The translations under genes were made by a program, and so were the position numbers. 64,000 nt of DNA from Rhea pennata. Its lineage: Eukaryota > Chordata > Aves > Rheiformes > Rheidae. Where the stretch lies: the NCBI RefSeq assembly GCF_028389875.1, contig NC_084669.1:35626731-35690730 (forward strand). The letters run 5' to 3'. The notes below the pieces were generated by a model. The model searched no databases. It was not told where the DNA came from and saw only the letters and a list, made by a program, of their open reading frames with translations. Of the stretch, positions 1 through 11,726 are shown piece after piece (positions within the stretch are counted from its first letter, which is position 1; the number at the start of each line of letters is the position of its first letter).

Positions 1-677
1 TCTATCAGTCTATATGCCAAGATTAACTGGAGAACATGAAAGCTGTAGTTATAACACTGCAGAACTCTTCTCTTGATCAGATATCAAAATAGCAAAATAT
101 CCATATATTTTTCAGCCTCACCTTCATATAGGTATGAAAGGAAGGAAAATGCTGCCAGCTAACATTCCAGTGTCCAAATTGCACGGAATAGCACACATTA
201 TGAATAAAAATATTGACAGACTACCTTTTCCCTGATACCCAAAATGCAAACCATAAAGAACAAGAAGCAATCCAAATTCAGTCAAAATGAAGAAATCAAC
301 ATTCACCAAGCTTGAGCTATGCTGAAAGGTAGTGAGAAGTAAAATCCAAAAACTGACATAAAGAAATAACTTCAGAGGGTTAAGATCCAGAAACCAAAAC
401 ATCAGTTTCCCTGCAGGCACTGTCTGTCATGTTGGTACAAGAGGAAGAAAGTAATTTCTTACAGATTACCTCACACAAAATATCACGTATTATTCTACTA
501 AGATTAAGAAAATGGATAGGGAGAATAGTCAGTATCCCACACTGTACTGCATATGCAGTAGCTTAATAAAAAGATATGTGGTATTAGAGTTTGGACTGTA
601 GTAATAACATAAACCATTTATTTTTCTAGTGGTTAGCTTGCACACAAACAGGCAGCTTTGCAACAAACAGTTCTTAC
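1..677. other. PBLD last intron (partial)
   Basis: AT-rich intronic sequence. The 98-codon open frame within it has no similarity I recognise and shows no exon-like borders. I see nothing else here. Confidence 0.8.
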
Positions 678-740
678 CAAGCATTTCTTTTTTCCCCAGC
701 TGCTTTGACCAGTAGCTGCTTAAAACAGCATGGGCAGACC
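678..740 (-). CDS. PBLD: PBLD coding exon 8 (last in window)
   Basis: Acceptor TTTTAAG, donor GTAAGA. Encodes [20 protein letters not shown], continuing EDPVTG into SAH. Ends in phase 1. The following exon, expected to start AFQCSRRGGEL or similar, is not in the first 677 bases. Confidence 0.95.
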
Positions 741-3571
741 CTTAAAAGAAATGAGAAGATAAAGTACAAAAATAAGTAGAATCACTATTTTATAAAGCAA
801 TCATATTCAAAATGTAAATGCTGTTAAACAAATTAAGTGCTACATGAGTATGTTTAGAGTAAAAATTCCTAAGAGTTTGCAAAGCAAACAGAACTTAAAA
901 ACTTTAGAATTTCATTCATTCATGATCAAGCTACCTTACTTTCTCATCTTATGACTTCACTGGAAATTTTGGGACTTCATGATAAGCCACAGTTGGCAAT
1001 AATAACTAATAGTACAGTTTAAAATACTTCAGCCAAACTACTCTTTTTTTTTAGAACAAAAAATGAAATTTCCTAACAACAAAATCTTAAAATACTAAAG
1101 TCAAAATCAAAATTTTACTCATCAAGATACGTTACTCACTGAAATATAAACATCTACCCACAAAAAAAATCCAAACAGATTTTTTTTGGTTCTTCGAATA
1201 TTTTGTTAAGATTAGGAATAGGTGGACTTAAGAGGCTGCCTGAAAGGAAAAAATCCCCTCTCCTAACAGTTTTCACATCAGAAATTCAGTTTTCTTTCAC
1301 TCTTGGACATAAGGTAGAAACCTCTTGAACGTCAGTAAGCATCAGGATTTGACACAAAGAGAGCTTTAAGGTCTCACTACAGCCTCTGGAAAATAAAAGG
1401 CTATCTTGGAACAAGCTTGTTTTCTTATTGGCAGACAGTTTAAAAACTAAAGATGACTTCTCAGATCCATAGGCAGACATGCTGTTTCTGTCTGTATCAG
1501 CTGCTAGTGGCAAGTAAGCTCTGCTGTAAACCTTGCTGCAAAGTAACTTTAATTATCAGTGCTCAAAGGCACAAAACCACGTAGCATTACTGAGAAATCA
1601 TTATGAAGAAAGATAAGCCAAAGTCATAACACTACTAAAAGTATAATTCTGCAATATATTCAAAACATGTCTTTCTGTGAAAGAAAAGCCACTTACAGAT
1701 GAAAGGTAAGCAATACTTTTTCTACCTATCAATGCCAGTCTTCCCACAGATCATCAAGAATGACTCTGGGAAGAGATACATCCACCAGACTATCCTCTGG
1801 TTCTTAAGAGGAAGCAGGATAGGAAGCTTAATAAACAACTGAAACACTTGGCTTATATTTCTTGTAAATCTTTCTTTCTGCTAAAGCGATGAATTACTTG
1901 TACTATTCTAATTAAGAAAGTTTGGGTTGTCTGATCAGCTTTGTTTTTTAATAAAATATTTAATGAAAGGTTTTGACCAAGCTCTCAGCTGACTAATGAT
2001 TATCCTGTGATTAGCTGGTAATGAAGCAAATAACATTACTTTCACCTTTCTGCAGCAATATTATCACACTCACTGAGGAGTGCAGCACAGGAAGCAGAAA
2101 ACTAGCCTTCCTGCCTCTGAACATCTAACTAGCTGAATTCACGTTACTCATAGGGCTGAGAATATCCACAGTAAAGTATCATGAAACTACACAGTATCTC
2201 AGCTGAAGCACCAAAAACTAAATTGACAGACATTCACTGACAGAAATGGGTATTTCTTCTGCAATATTCACTCATTACCTAACTAGTCTCTGTTTTTTCT
2301 CTAATTAGAATATTTACAGAGAAAAGGGCTGAAAAGGGGGCAGGAATATCTGGCTTGATGACAGCAGGAAGCTGATTCTTTCTGAATGAGTTTGGCACTG
2401 GTCATAGAAGTTTTCACCTTAATGAGCAAATTCCTGCTATCCATATAAAATCATCATTTTAAGAAGAATGAATCCAAAGTACAAAAGCTGACTTACAAAG
2501 TTTAACAAGACCTTTTCAAATGAACTGAGACAAAAGAGCCTTATCATGCAAACACACACCTGTAACGGGGTCTTCCAGAACTCCATTCCAAGGTGCAAAG
2601 TATCTGGAGTAGAAATCATAGCCTTCACATTTTCCACTGGAATCTCCCTTCAGAGTTAGTATGAGTCCTTTCACCTTCCCCGTCTTTTCAGCTGACAGAA
2701 AATCTTGTGCACTTACTTGCAGTTCTTCCAACACGGATCTTAAATTTAATTACAGTATTTTAATAATCCATATTCTTTATTTTATATCAGTTACATACTG
2801 AAAAGTATCAGACATCAACTACAAAATAGTCTTCTCCACAATCTCGAAACAGGTATGGTAAAGGGTAGAGGAGAGTAAGAGTGAGTGTTGTCCTGCCAAC
2901 ATCATTTGAGAAGACTGCGTTGAATATAAAGTACTCCTAGTGAGCAAAGAAAAATTCAAACCATGTATTTTTATCTATATTTCTGAAAACTGAGTACTGT
3001 GGAATATAAGCTACAAAAATGCATATTTAAGGTTTTTTTTTTTTTATCTCTGGAAAAATTATTTTTGCACTACTGAATGCGAAGAGTAAGCACTCCACCT
3101 ATTTTCAGAAAAAGCAAATACCAGCACTGAGATCCTTATAGGATCTTAAAATACAGTCTCAATTCTGTGAATTTGCAGAAATCTCCCTACAAAATGAAGT
3201 CTGAAAAGTAAAAACACTGAGTAGTCAGCTGGGAATATTTCCATCTCCCACTAGCTCAATCTTTAAACCAACAGTTAAATCAAGCTTCCAGTAAAATCAA
3301 TAGTAATTTGGCCTGATTACAGAGTTCAGATTTGGACAATATATATTTAAATCACATTTCACTCACAATTTAATCTCATAGAGAGTTGCATTTTAAAGTG
3401 TTTTGGAATCATCTGAAATGGAATTTTCTCTACAAAGCTACTTATGATGCTGTAAAGTATGTGTAAGCAGATTATGATCAAATAGGAGTATGAATACATG
3501 CCATCCTGACAGCGTGCCTGTCCTGTGAGTGGAACTCTATAGCTATGAAGCCATTATTTCTCTCTCTCTCT

Positions 3572-3603
<32 letters not shown>

Positions 3604-6600
3604 CCCTCCTAAGAACTGGGCCTCCCAATTTCCTGCTAGGTTACAGGATCATTTCTGACTCACAGGGATGGGGAAAAATACACTCTTGTTAAAACTGTTT
3701 CCAATACCTCCTTTTTTCAAGATAGGTTTCAGATTGATCTTGTTTAGCTTGTCAGTTTCAATAAGCTCACATGGGAAGATTGTACAGACACTTAACATGA
3801 GAGTTTAAAGAATTTTTAATCTCCACCTGCTTTAAAAATAGATAAAAGAACCTATTATGTCAGGGATAGCGGTTAAACAAGAGAACACAATTTCAACATG
3901 CTTGATTCAGGAAAAAAAAAGTGTTAAACACCTTTCATAAGCATCACTGAGGCGTACTAGGAGCTTCTTTGTGTCAGGAGAATAACGGAGATCTTGAACA
4001 ACCATGTCACCTACGGCTGCCTGGTGCAGAAATTAAAGGAAACAAAGGAAAAACAAAGTCATTTGAATATAAAATATTACATCCTTAAAACTTTTATTAG
4101 AACAGATTCCCATAAGCAAGGTCTTTCATGCAGCCCTCAAGTACGGAGAAGCAAGAAAAGCAAATGCACTAACTGCATGTAGAATGAGTTGGGTACACGT
4201 AACAGCTCTGCATACAGCAACTTAGAAGGAAATTCAGGAACCAAGGCAAGGGCAAGGACATGAGACTTCACCTCACATGCATAAAATAGGCTGAAAGATG
4301 TCAAACAAATACTGACATTCCTGTCAGTAGTAGTGAAAGACCAAAGTTCATTCACAGCAGTTTGAACTACATTTTCTGAACTGTAGTAGTCAGACCTCAT
4401 ACTCTACAGGAGTGCATACAAACAAAAGTAAGTATAGTTATTATAAAAGTGCTTTGAACATCACATGCAGACCCTAATTTTACCTTTATTAATTCTTCAA
4501 CTTCCCGAAATACCTAGAGAAAAAAAAATATACGTAAATATATTCAGGGGTATATGTAGACACATATTTTTCTTGAAAGCCTTTTACAAGTAAAATTTTC
4601 ACTGACCTGTGGGTAGGTTAAGTAGAGCGGTAAGTCCAGGACAATATGATCTTCTGCTTGTCTAGCTTTTAATTCACCACTCAGAGTCACAAAAGTGAGA
4701 ACTGAATTTGTGTTTTCTAGAAAGACAGCATTGCAACATCCATTGTATATTTAACCCAAGAATTGAATTTAAATTATTATAGCTCCTAGAGTAGCCCAAT
4801 ATATTCAGAAAGTTAGTTATACATCTAAAATATAACTACAGCAAAACTGTGTTCTAAGACAAAATTCCCAGCTGACTCGATAAGCAAGCTGCTGAGGCTA
4901 ATGAACACAGCAATTACCAGTGAACGCTTCCTGCATATCCCCAGAATGTATAGGAGTTTTTAACAGAAGGGTCAATATTCTGTATTTATCAAACTCTACT
5001 GTATCTCTGTCAAATGAAATTTGCATATTGAGACTCTTCTTTTTTTTAACAAGAATGATACTGGGGCATGGGAGTTTGAGTGTAGAATTACAGAGCGGTT
5101 ATAAAAGACAGTGTCTAAGGTTTTTGCAAGTATTCTATAAATATACTAAGAAATGACAGTGTTTGCTCTAGAAAATAATAAAGGGAGATTTTCTTAACTG
5201 GAAAGAAATTTTATAAAAGTTACTATAACAAATAGCTTGTAAAAATATGTTACTTTGTATGTGAAACAACACAGCAGCTGCTGCAAGTGTAGCATGACCA
5301 CAGAGAGGAACTTCATTGGTTGGAGTGAACCATCTCAGTCCAAAGCAGGAACCTTGAAAAGAAATTTTATTATTTGGAAGAGTCTTTTCTTAAATTTATT
5401 TCAGAACTTTATACAAACTGATGACATTTTAGTCAATCAAAAATGCATGTTATAATCAGTCTGTCATAAACACATTTTTAAGAATCTGTTCTGGACTGAT
5501 TTTTTGGAATACCTGTTCCTTTTGAGTCAGGTCTCTTCTCTGAGCCAGCATATTATTAATATAGGAAAGCTAGTTTGTTACAAGAGCAAAGGAGCTGCCT
5601 ACTAGTAAAACAATACTTTTCTTCAATCACTATAGTGAAACCATTTTCTCTCCCCATGAATGAAACAAGATAAACCAGTGAAGATAGCTTTGCTAGTATA
5701 ATGGAATCTATGCCAGAGCTAAGTCAGTTAATAATTATTTTGCTTAAAACACCAACACTGGTAGAAGCCCCTAATGTATATTTACCGTTAATTTCACTAA
5801 AAGTCCTATTTCTATTTGTTGTTTAAAAAGACAGAGCCAAGTGCACTATCTTTGGTTTCCTGTAAACTTTGCAGAGTTCTTGCACTATGGTAATTTAAAA
5901 AAGGCTCATGAAAATATATTTCAAATGAGTAACTACCATACAAATACAATGAAAAGGTACAAAAAGAGATTTCATATAATCAATTTTTTTTATTATCATT
6001 GTGAAAAATTAGCACATTAAAGTCAGAGTCCCCTATCTAATGAAAACAGATAGAATCACCACAAAACCTAGTGGTTGAAACTGAAGAAAATCACAGAGAA
6101 GCAATTTGAAATAGGGCAGACATGGAAGACAGTTGTCAGCCAACCCTGCTGTGGTTGCGCTCCCCCAAGTAGAAATCATGGCTGAAAGCAGGAGGAAAAT
6201 GGAGTCAGTCACAACAAACTGGAGACAGACAAGCAAACTGTGACCGAGAACACCTCACAGGATGACTGAGAGCAAGCTGTACTCAGGTTAAGAAGCTGTT
6301 CTTCCTCTCATAAATTAACGTCTCTCTGAAATACTGCAAATTTTTATTAATGAGCATTACATGAAATGCACTGATCCTAAACACCTACAGAAACATACTG
6401 TTTATCCAGGAGCCCTTACTAAATCATCCTACATTCCAGAAGCAGGTGATGGGCTCATAAGCAATATCCTGATGTTCCTGACACATTGTGCTCAGATTCC
6501 TCCTGCTTCCACCATACCTCAAACATGCTTAGGTATCACTCAGTGACCTAGTTTTTTAAAAAAATTCTGCCCCTGCACTGAAACTGCATAGGTCTGACCT

Positions 6601-9600
6601 CACAAACATTAGTCCCATTAATACCAAAAGCACTTTAATGAGGTAGAAGCTGGCATTTTATATGCTGTTGGATACAGAAGATTTGAAAATAACTAAGTTT
6701 ATTAAATGTATAGGGTGTTAGCACGAAAAACATTACCATGAAAAATAAAAAATATTTAACTGCTTGATTGAAGTATCTAGTCTAACCCTGAAACAAAATT
6801 CCAATTTATTAACAATAGGAGCAAGTTACAACAGTTACTGTTTCAAGAGAATTCTCTTTAATTACAAAGACTGTACAAAATCCTGCTTCCTCAACAAAAG
6901 AGCAATCAAATGATATGGAACAATTTCTTTGCTTGCTTTTTTAGTCCCTCTTTCAGACAATCCACAACTCCAAAGCCCTATTTTTCTGTCTCTTCTACCA
7001 TGTCATATCAAACCTGAAAGTATGGCAATATGGCACCTTAACTTGGAATCTAACTCCAGGCTAGTAAGGTTCCAGTCCCTTACTTATGCCACCAGTACCA
7101 TTTGAACAACTGCGAAGTGAGCAGAATCAGCAAATTGGTGTAGCTGAAAACTATTACACAGAGCAATTTTGATTGGATTCAATTTTATATGACGTCTTTT
7201 GTCTTCTTCAATGTCTTCCTTTTTCATCCTCCCTTATCAAAGAATACCAGTGAGCCCCTCTGTCGCTCACACTAATCAAATGTTTGAGCAGCCTAATGTG
7301 TTTGTTTTGGGCAATTTCAATTCCTCCATTTTGTTGGAAGCCTGCTTGTTTCAGTACTGGCTCTACAGACAGCTTATGAAAGTTTGTGACAACTCAGCTC
7401 AAATAACACGTTACAGTTACCTCAGTTTCAGAGAAATGTAATCTAACTTACAATATTGTAATGCACAAGGGTGATGTAACAGCACGTTATAGAATCAGAA
7501 TATTCTTTCCGTCTCTATTCTTCTACTTATGTAATAAGGAATTATCTCCAGGAAGTATTAGTTATAATGGAAGTATTAACTGAAGCACCTTGGCACAGCA
7601 TTTTAAGTATACATTTTCTTTAGGTAACTTGTTAATTTACTAAATGTACTAAAGTACATTGCCTACTTTATGAAAAATAAAGGTTCATATATTGTAAAAT
7701 TCATTTGATATGCAACACAAACATTTTTAAGAAAATATGTGCAAAAGATACATGACAACTTCAAGATTTTGCTTTTGGTGTCTTATAAATTAGCACCACG
7801 CCTTAAGACCAGCACCCGTAGTGTCTTCCTACTTCTTCGTAAGAGATTTTGCTGAGTAAACAGAATGACTCACTTTTGGTAAAGTCATCCATGGAGTGCA
7901 GTTTTCTGATGAAGGCCGTTTCTGAGAGGTTCATTTCCGTTGCAATTTTTTGGTGCAAATCTTCACTTAAGTCCTAATGTTGAAACAACAAACCCAATGA
8001 AAATCAGACTGTAAGAAGCAGAATCAAACTTTATCAAGTATATACTGTCATTTCATTTTCTGTTATAATAAATCACAATTTTATTTTCAGTTGAAAATAA
8101 TTTCTGAGAATAAAATTAAATCTTTAAGTATGAAATGGGATAATTATTTTCATTATTGTGGTACACCTGCATCTCTAAGTATCTGTCCCAGGAATTTACA
8201 AATTCTTGTAACACATGTTGAATAAAATCACAAAAAAGTATTAGTCTAAACTCAGTTTGTCCATGAACAGAAATCATTTTCAAAGTTATGATGAAAATCA
8301 CACTGACATGTCATTACTAACATCACCTGAAATTAAATAGCATTCCTTTTGCAACTCTGAAAACTCCATCCAGATCTTCCTTGCCAGCTAGTGGTATGTT
8401 GCAATGGCTAACAGTTAAGATGGCTGACTAGCACTTACTGGTGTACCCTCGACACTATTGTTTGAAAGATGTGAGCAAGATGATAAACCAGCAAAAGTTC
8501 AGAGGAGATAAACCTAAAAAAAAATGAATGCTGAAGCTCGCTACATTCTGCTCTAACTACCTGCTGATATAAGCCAGTGAATATTGATCCCCAAATACAT
8601 GAGTTACAGTGACTGCATAAAATTCCATTTCACCCTTGTTCCACCGCTTTCCAAACTATTCTGCTGACAACTGATAGGCCAAACTTGAGGTCTTTAAAGT
8701 ATTACAACACAAATGAAACAAAGTACCAAGATAAGCTGGTCAGGTGCAATATCTGATAGATTAAGATTTGCCCTGCTAGTTTTATTTATCATCCTCGCTA
8801 ACTTCAATCGGCTTTAGTTAGTGATCTTAAACAACAGATATGAAACAATTACTGATTGGTATAATAGACATCTATTTGCACAGTGCTTTCTACACCATGA
8901 AACAACATCCTAGCCTTTTACAGTCGGTCTTGTTTTGTCCAGGACAATGGTTCTGTCTGTCAACTACTTCCAAAGACACCAATCCAAAACAAAGGCCAGC
9001 CAAAGCATTATTAAAAATACCAGAACTGTATTGAAACACTGCCATCCTGTGGCACTTCTGAAGTGCAGAAATGGTTTGTCTTTCTTGCACTACTCTCAAT
9101 AACTTTTGTAAAGCATCTGCTGAGACTTTGAAGGGAACTGAGGAGAAATTTTGCTGTCAGTTGCATCATACTTTCTTAGAGCTTAGAATAAAATAATCAG
9201 TCAGAATCTCAGCTTTTATACAAAACTGAAGCCTCTAACTCTAAGCACTGTGGAGAAAATTTTAAAATGCAGAACGTAAACACTCCAAAGGCAGCATGCA
9301 CACCCTCATGGCAAATATATAGTAATGTAATAAAGTTAATTTAATATATAAAATGTAAAATACATAATATATATTAAACATATAATAAAATTTATATAAT
9401 ATGTAAAAAAATATATAAAATGTAATTAAAAGTTCATAGTTTTAGAAGAACTTCATTCTGAGAGGGAGCATTTAAACTTTAGAGGCTGAGAAATACCCCT
9501 AAAGTGGTATGTTCTCAATCTTAACTACCAATGAGCTTTCAAGTATGCTGTATTGTGTGACAGAACAGTTAGATAAGATTGTCAATAAGAGCTACTACTG

Positions 9601-10352
9601 ACTGCTGTACTTGTATTTTCATACTTATAATTTTCATCAAGTGATACCAAGCAAATAATAGAAGGCTAACAAATTATCTAATCCAGTTTAACAAATACCT
9701 CTTGGTTGAAGTTGTCAACAGTGTACCAATTAGAACAAAAATTGTTCAGAACATCGACTACTGTCAACTGAACTTGAACTATCATGCAGTGTTCAGGTGA
9801 TTAAAGACTTGTTTGTCTAAACCCGGCTAAAGTCCAACCAGATACAAAAAGGTGGAAAACTCAGATCCAGGTCTATAGTGTCTCTCTTGCCTTCTGTGGT
9901 GAAAATAAATAATAATAATAATAAAACTATCTAGTATTGTCTATAATGTCATGGCATTTCCTTTCAGGCATTTCACTTTGAATCCTCAATATTTCTTTTT
10001 GGCTTAACTCATTTAGGATAAGATTAGCCTACCGTAAAAGCACAGAGAATACGTGTCTTATACGAAGAGCCATCCTGACTGAAAAATGCACTGCTGTGCT
10101 CATTCCCCTGCAGAAGTACTCTGGAGCAACAGCAAACTGCTTGCAAGCTGAACTCCGGAGAGTAAAGAAAACAAAGTGCCACTCAGTCTTTAGTGTTCAG
10201 GCTCAGTTCAAGCACAGAAAGGTAAATGCCGTTTTAGCTGCCCTTATAAAACAACTTTTTAAACTTACATTTTCAAGCAGACAAACTGCTGCAGGATTTC
10301 CAGAAAACGACCGGCTTGTAAACGCATCAACCGTAAAAATGGGAATTTGCAT
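678..10352 (-). CDS. PBLD: PBLD, phenazine biosynthesis-like domain protein (PhzF family), 3' end outside window
   Basis: Eight coding exons on the minus strand (10269-10352, 7874-7973, 5254-5352, 4607-4716, 4484-4513, 3932-4020, 2560-2738, 678-740) join in phase to about 251 residues; vertebrate PBLD has about 288, so one final exon of roughly 37 residues lies left of the window. Seen: start [12 protein letters not shown], the GNPAAVCL motif, MNLSETAF (its Glu aligns with the PhzF catalytic base), PLCGHATL, and [17 protein letters not shown]. These are the hallmark blocks of the PhzF diaminopimelate-epimerase-like fold. Family knowledge: a cytosolic protein (MAWBP in human) whose substrate is not settled. 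The start codon is the only ATG in frame that begins the conserved N-terminus. Its promoter is probably the CpG island shared with HNRNPH3. Confidence 0.95.
741..2559. other. PBLD intron 7
   Basis: 1.8 kb of AT-rich intron without recognised exons, repeats or RNA genes. Confidence 0.8.
2560..2738 (-). CDS. PBLD: PBLD coding exon 7
   Basis: Acceptor TTTAAG, donor GTGTGT. Encodes [20 protein letters not shown], then [11 protein letters not shown], then [19 protein letters not shown]. The FAPW...EDPVTG block holds the second conserved acidic site of the PhzF fold. Phase 1 at both borders. Confidence 0.96.
2739..3931. other. PBLD intron 6 with a pyrimidine microsatellite
   Basis: 1.2-kb intron; apart from the TC/T tract at 3559-3603 nothing stands out. 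Confidence 0.8.
3559..3603. repeat. (TC)n followed by T29
   Basis: A short TC dinucleotide run merges into about 29 consecutive T. On the gene strand this is an A tract. It could be a worn poly-A tail of a retroelement, but no element body is recognisable. Confidence 0.85.
3932..4020 (-). CDS. PBLD: PBLD coding exon 6
   Basis: Encodes [20 protein letters not shown] through LSDAYER. The acceptor is CACCAG. The donor GTGTTT is weak after position +3, but the phase into exon 7 (AG|A) is exact. Confidence 0.94.
4021..4483. other. PBLD intron 5
   Basis: 463-bp intron. The 87-codon open frame on the minus strand is not bounded by exon signals and is not PBLD-like. Confidence 0.75.
4484..4513 (-). 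CDS. PBLD: PBLD coding exon 5, a 30-nt micro-exon
   Basis: Acceptor TCTCTAG and donor GTAAAA enclose exactly ten codons, [10 protein letters not shown], matching the HEVEDLIK stretch of mammalian PBLD. Phase 0 at both ends, so skipping it would remove ten residues without a frameshift. Too short for any ORF search. Confidence 0.92.
4607..4716 (-). CDS. PBLD: PBLD coding exon 4
   Basis: Acceptor TTTCTAG, donor GTCAGT. Encodes [19 protein letters not shown] through [10 protein letters not shown], matching the end of the first PhzF half-domain. Ends in phase 0. Confidence 0.95.
5254..5352 (-). CDS. PBLD: PBLD coding exon 3
   Basis: Acceptor TTCAAG, donor GTAACA. Encodes [20 protein letters not shown] followed by an alanine-rich helix. 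RWFTP and PLCGHAT are PhzF signature blocks. Phase 1 at both borders. Confidence 0.96.
5353..7873. other. PBLD intron 2 (2.5 kb), plus intron 3 at 4717-5253
   Basis: Intronic sequence with short chance open frames (61-80 codons) on both strands. No splice-flanked coding segment was recognised. Confidence 0.75.
7874..7973 (-). CDS. PBLD: PBLD coding exon 2
   Basis: Acceptor ATTAG, donor GTGAGT. Encodes [20 protein letters not shown] and on to FTK, including the catalytic-Glu motif SETAF. Ends in phase 1; the split Ser codon is completed by exon 3. Confidence 0.95.
9315..9428. repeat. AT-rich low-complexity tract
   Basis: About 110 bases almost wholly A and T, with repeated ATATAA/TATAAAAT units. 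Confidence 0.8.
9905..9924. repeat. (AAT)n microsatellite
   Basis: About six AAT units in PBLD intron 1. Confidence 0.85.
10269..10352 (-). CDS. PBLD: PBLD coding exon 1 (residues 1-28)
   Basis: Begins at ATG 10352-10350 and ends with donor GTAAGT after LLEN. It encodes the first PhzF beta strand and the GNPAAV substrate-loop motif. It ends in phase 0. The 5' UTR continues upstream, but I cannot tell whether it is spliced. Confidence 0.93.
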
Positions 10353-10970
10353 TCTCTTTTTCGCCTGTTCAGCGTTGTTTTCAACACTGTACTTGCCACT
10401 CTCTCTCCAAACGACAGCACAGCTCTGAAGTTAATGTTTCCCCTAACAGCAGGAGGAGCCGACGGCTCCCCGCCTGGTCATCTCCGGCCACACACACTCA
10501 ACCCCCCTTTCATGCCCTTAGCGCTCGACACCTGGCTGGTTTTACTGATTTACAGCAGATCTTCACCTCCGTCTTGCAGCGCTGGCTACCTATACCAGTT
10601 ACGCTCACATTCACGAGAGGCACTGAGAGGTTCTCCAGCCTGGCCTGCCCTCGCTTTACTACAGCGCTAAAGCCGATCAGACCCGCGCCACCACTGCGTG
10701 CGCCCAGGCCGCGCGGCTTTCCCCCTCCTCCCTCCCAAGGCAGCCGAGAAAGAGCTGGAAACACCGAGCGGCGCGCGCCAGGGGCGCCCCCAACGGCCAC
10801 GGCCAACGGCCGACGCCCGCGCGGCGCGGCACGACGCGACGCCGCACCCACGCAGCTCTGACAGGAGACAGCCGCGCACGCGCAGCGCTCACACAACCCA
10901 CCCCCACCGCACGCGCGCCCCTTTTGGCGCCAAGCAAGAGCAGGGCCCCGCTTGACGGTGGCGCCCAGGA

Positions 10971-10980
10971 CGCATGCGCC
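10971..10980. promoter_or_regulatory. NRF1-like site
   Basis: CGCATGCGCC, one mismatch from the NRF1 palindrome GCGCATGCGC. Confidence 0.55.
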
Positions 10981-11060
10981 TCGGGCGGGGAAGGGGGGGG
11001 CACAGCGCTATCCAGGAAAGGAGTCGGTAGGCGGGGCGCACCTCCCGCCGCCGCCGCGCC

Positions 11061-11070
11061 GCGCATGCGC
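11061..11070. promoter_or_regulatory. NRF1 consensus palindrome
   Basis: Perfect GCGCATGCGC, the known NRF1 binding palindrome, inside the CpG island. Confidence 0.7.
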
Positions 11071-11092
11071 GTAGCGGCCCGTGCCCGAGGGC

Positions 11093-11102
11093 GCGCATGC
11101 GC
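11093..11102. promoter_or_regulatory. NRF1 consensus palindrome, second copy
   Basis: Second perfect GCGCATGCGC, 32 bp (about three helical turns) from the first. Confidence 0.7.
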
Positions 11103-11149
11103 CCCTCGGTCCCGGCGGGTGCTGAGCAGCGCGGCGTGGCTATCGCGAT

Positions 11150-11288
11150 ACTTGCGCGGCGGAGACGCCATCCTGCCCGCCGGGGTTGCGTAGGTTGCTA
11201 ACGCGCCGGCCGGCTGCGAGCGGGGAGCGGAGCCTTCCGGGCGGAGGCTCCTGCCGGGGCTCGTCGAGGAGCGCGTGAGGGTCCGCTG
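11150..11288 (+). other. HNRNPH3: Candidate HNRNPH3 non-coding first exon
   Basis: The start-codon exon has only 15 nt before ATG, so an upstream non-coding exon is required. CCGCTG|GTGAGT at 11288/11289 is the best donor in the island. The 5' limit is not determined, and other GT donors further on (about 11493, 11632) are possible. Confidence 0.4.
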
Positions 11289-11364
11289 GTGAGTGCGGAG
11301 GGCGGCGGAGGGCCCGGCTTCCGCTGGTGTGCGTGCGTGCGGCGGCGGGGGAGGGAGAGGTGAC

Positions 11365-11407
11365 GAGAGGAGAGGAGAGGAGAGGGGGCGGCGCGGCGCG
11401 GCGCGGA
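11365..11407. repeat. GAGAG and GCGCG pentamer runs
   Basis: Tandem AGAGG units run directly into tandem GCGCG units. A similar GCGCG run occurs in the RUFY2 CpG island at 47932-47946. Confidence 0.8.
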
Positions 11408-11685
11408 GCCTCGTTCCCGAGCGTCGCCGCCATTTTGAGTGGTGGAGCCGAGGGCGGCGGCGGCGGCGGCCCCAGGAGAGCCGGGGCGCGCGCGGCGGTG
11501 AGGGGCTCCCGAGGGGCTGCCGAGGGCCGGCGGCGGCCGGGCGGCCCCCGCGAGGCGGAGAGGCGGCGGTGGCGGCGGCGGCGGCCGCGGAGGCGGGGCG
11601 GGGCGGAGGGGCGGCCCTGGGGCGGCGCGCGGTAAATGGCGGCGGGCTAGGGGCGCGATTTTGGCGGTAGTCGACGCCGCAGCCT

Positions 11686-11726
11686 GGAAGGGCGGCGGGG
11701 GGGGGGGGGAGGGAGGTGGCGGCGGC
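11686..11726 (+). other. G-rich tract, possible G-quadruplex
   Basis: Contains a run of about 13 G plus several further GGG/GG runs within 40 bases. By composition it can form a G-quadruplex; whether it does is unknown. Confidence 0.5.

Larger units (their letters stand above)
7974..10268. other. PBLD intron 1 (2.3 kb)
   Basis: AT-rich intron. It contains an almost pure A/T stretch at 9315-9428 and a short AAT microsatellite at 9905-9924. No other feature was seen. Confidence 0.75.
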
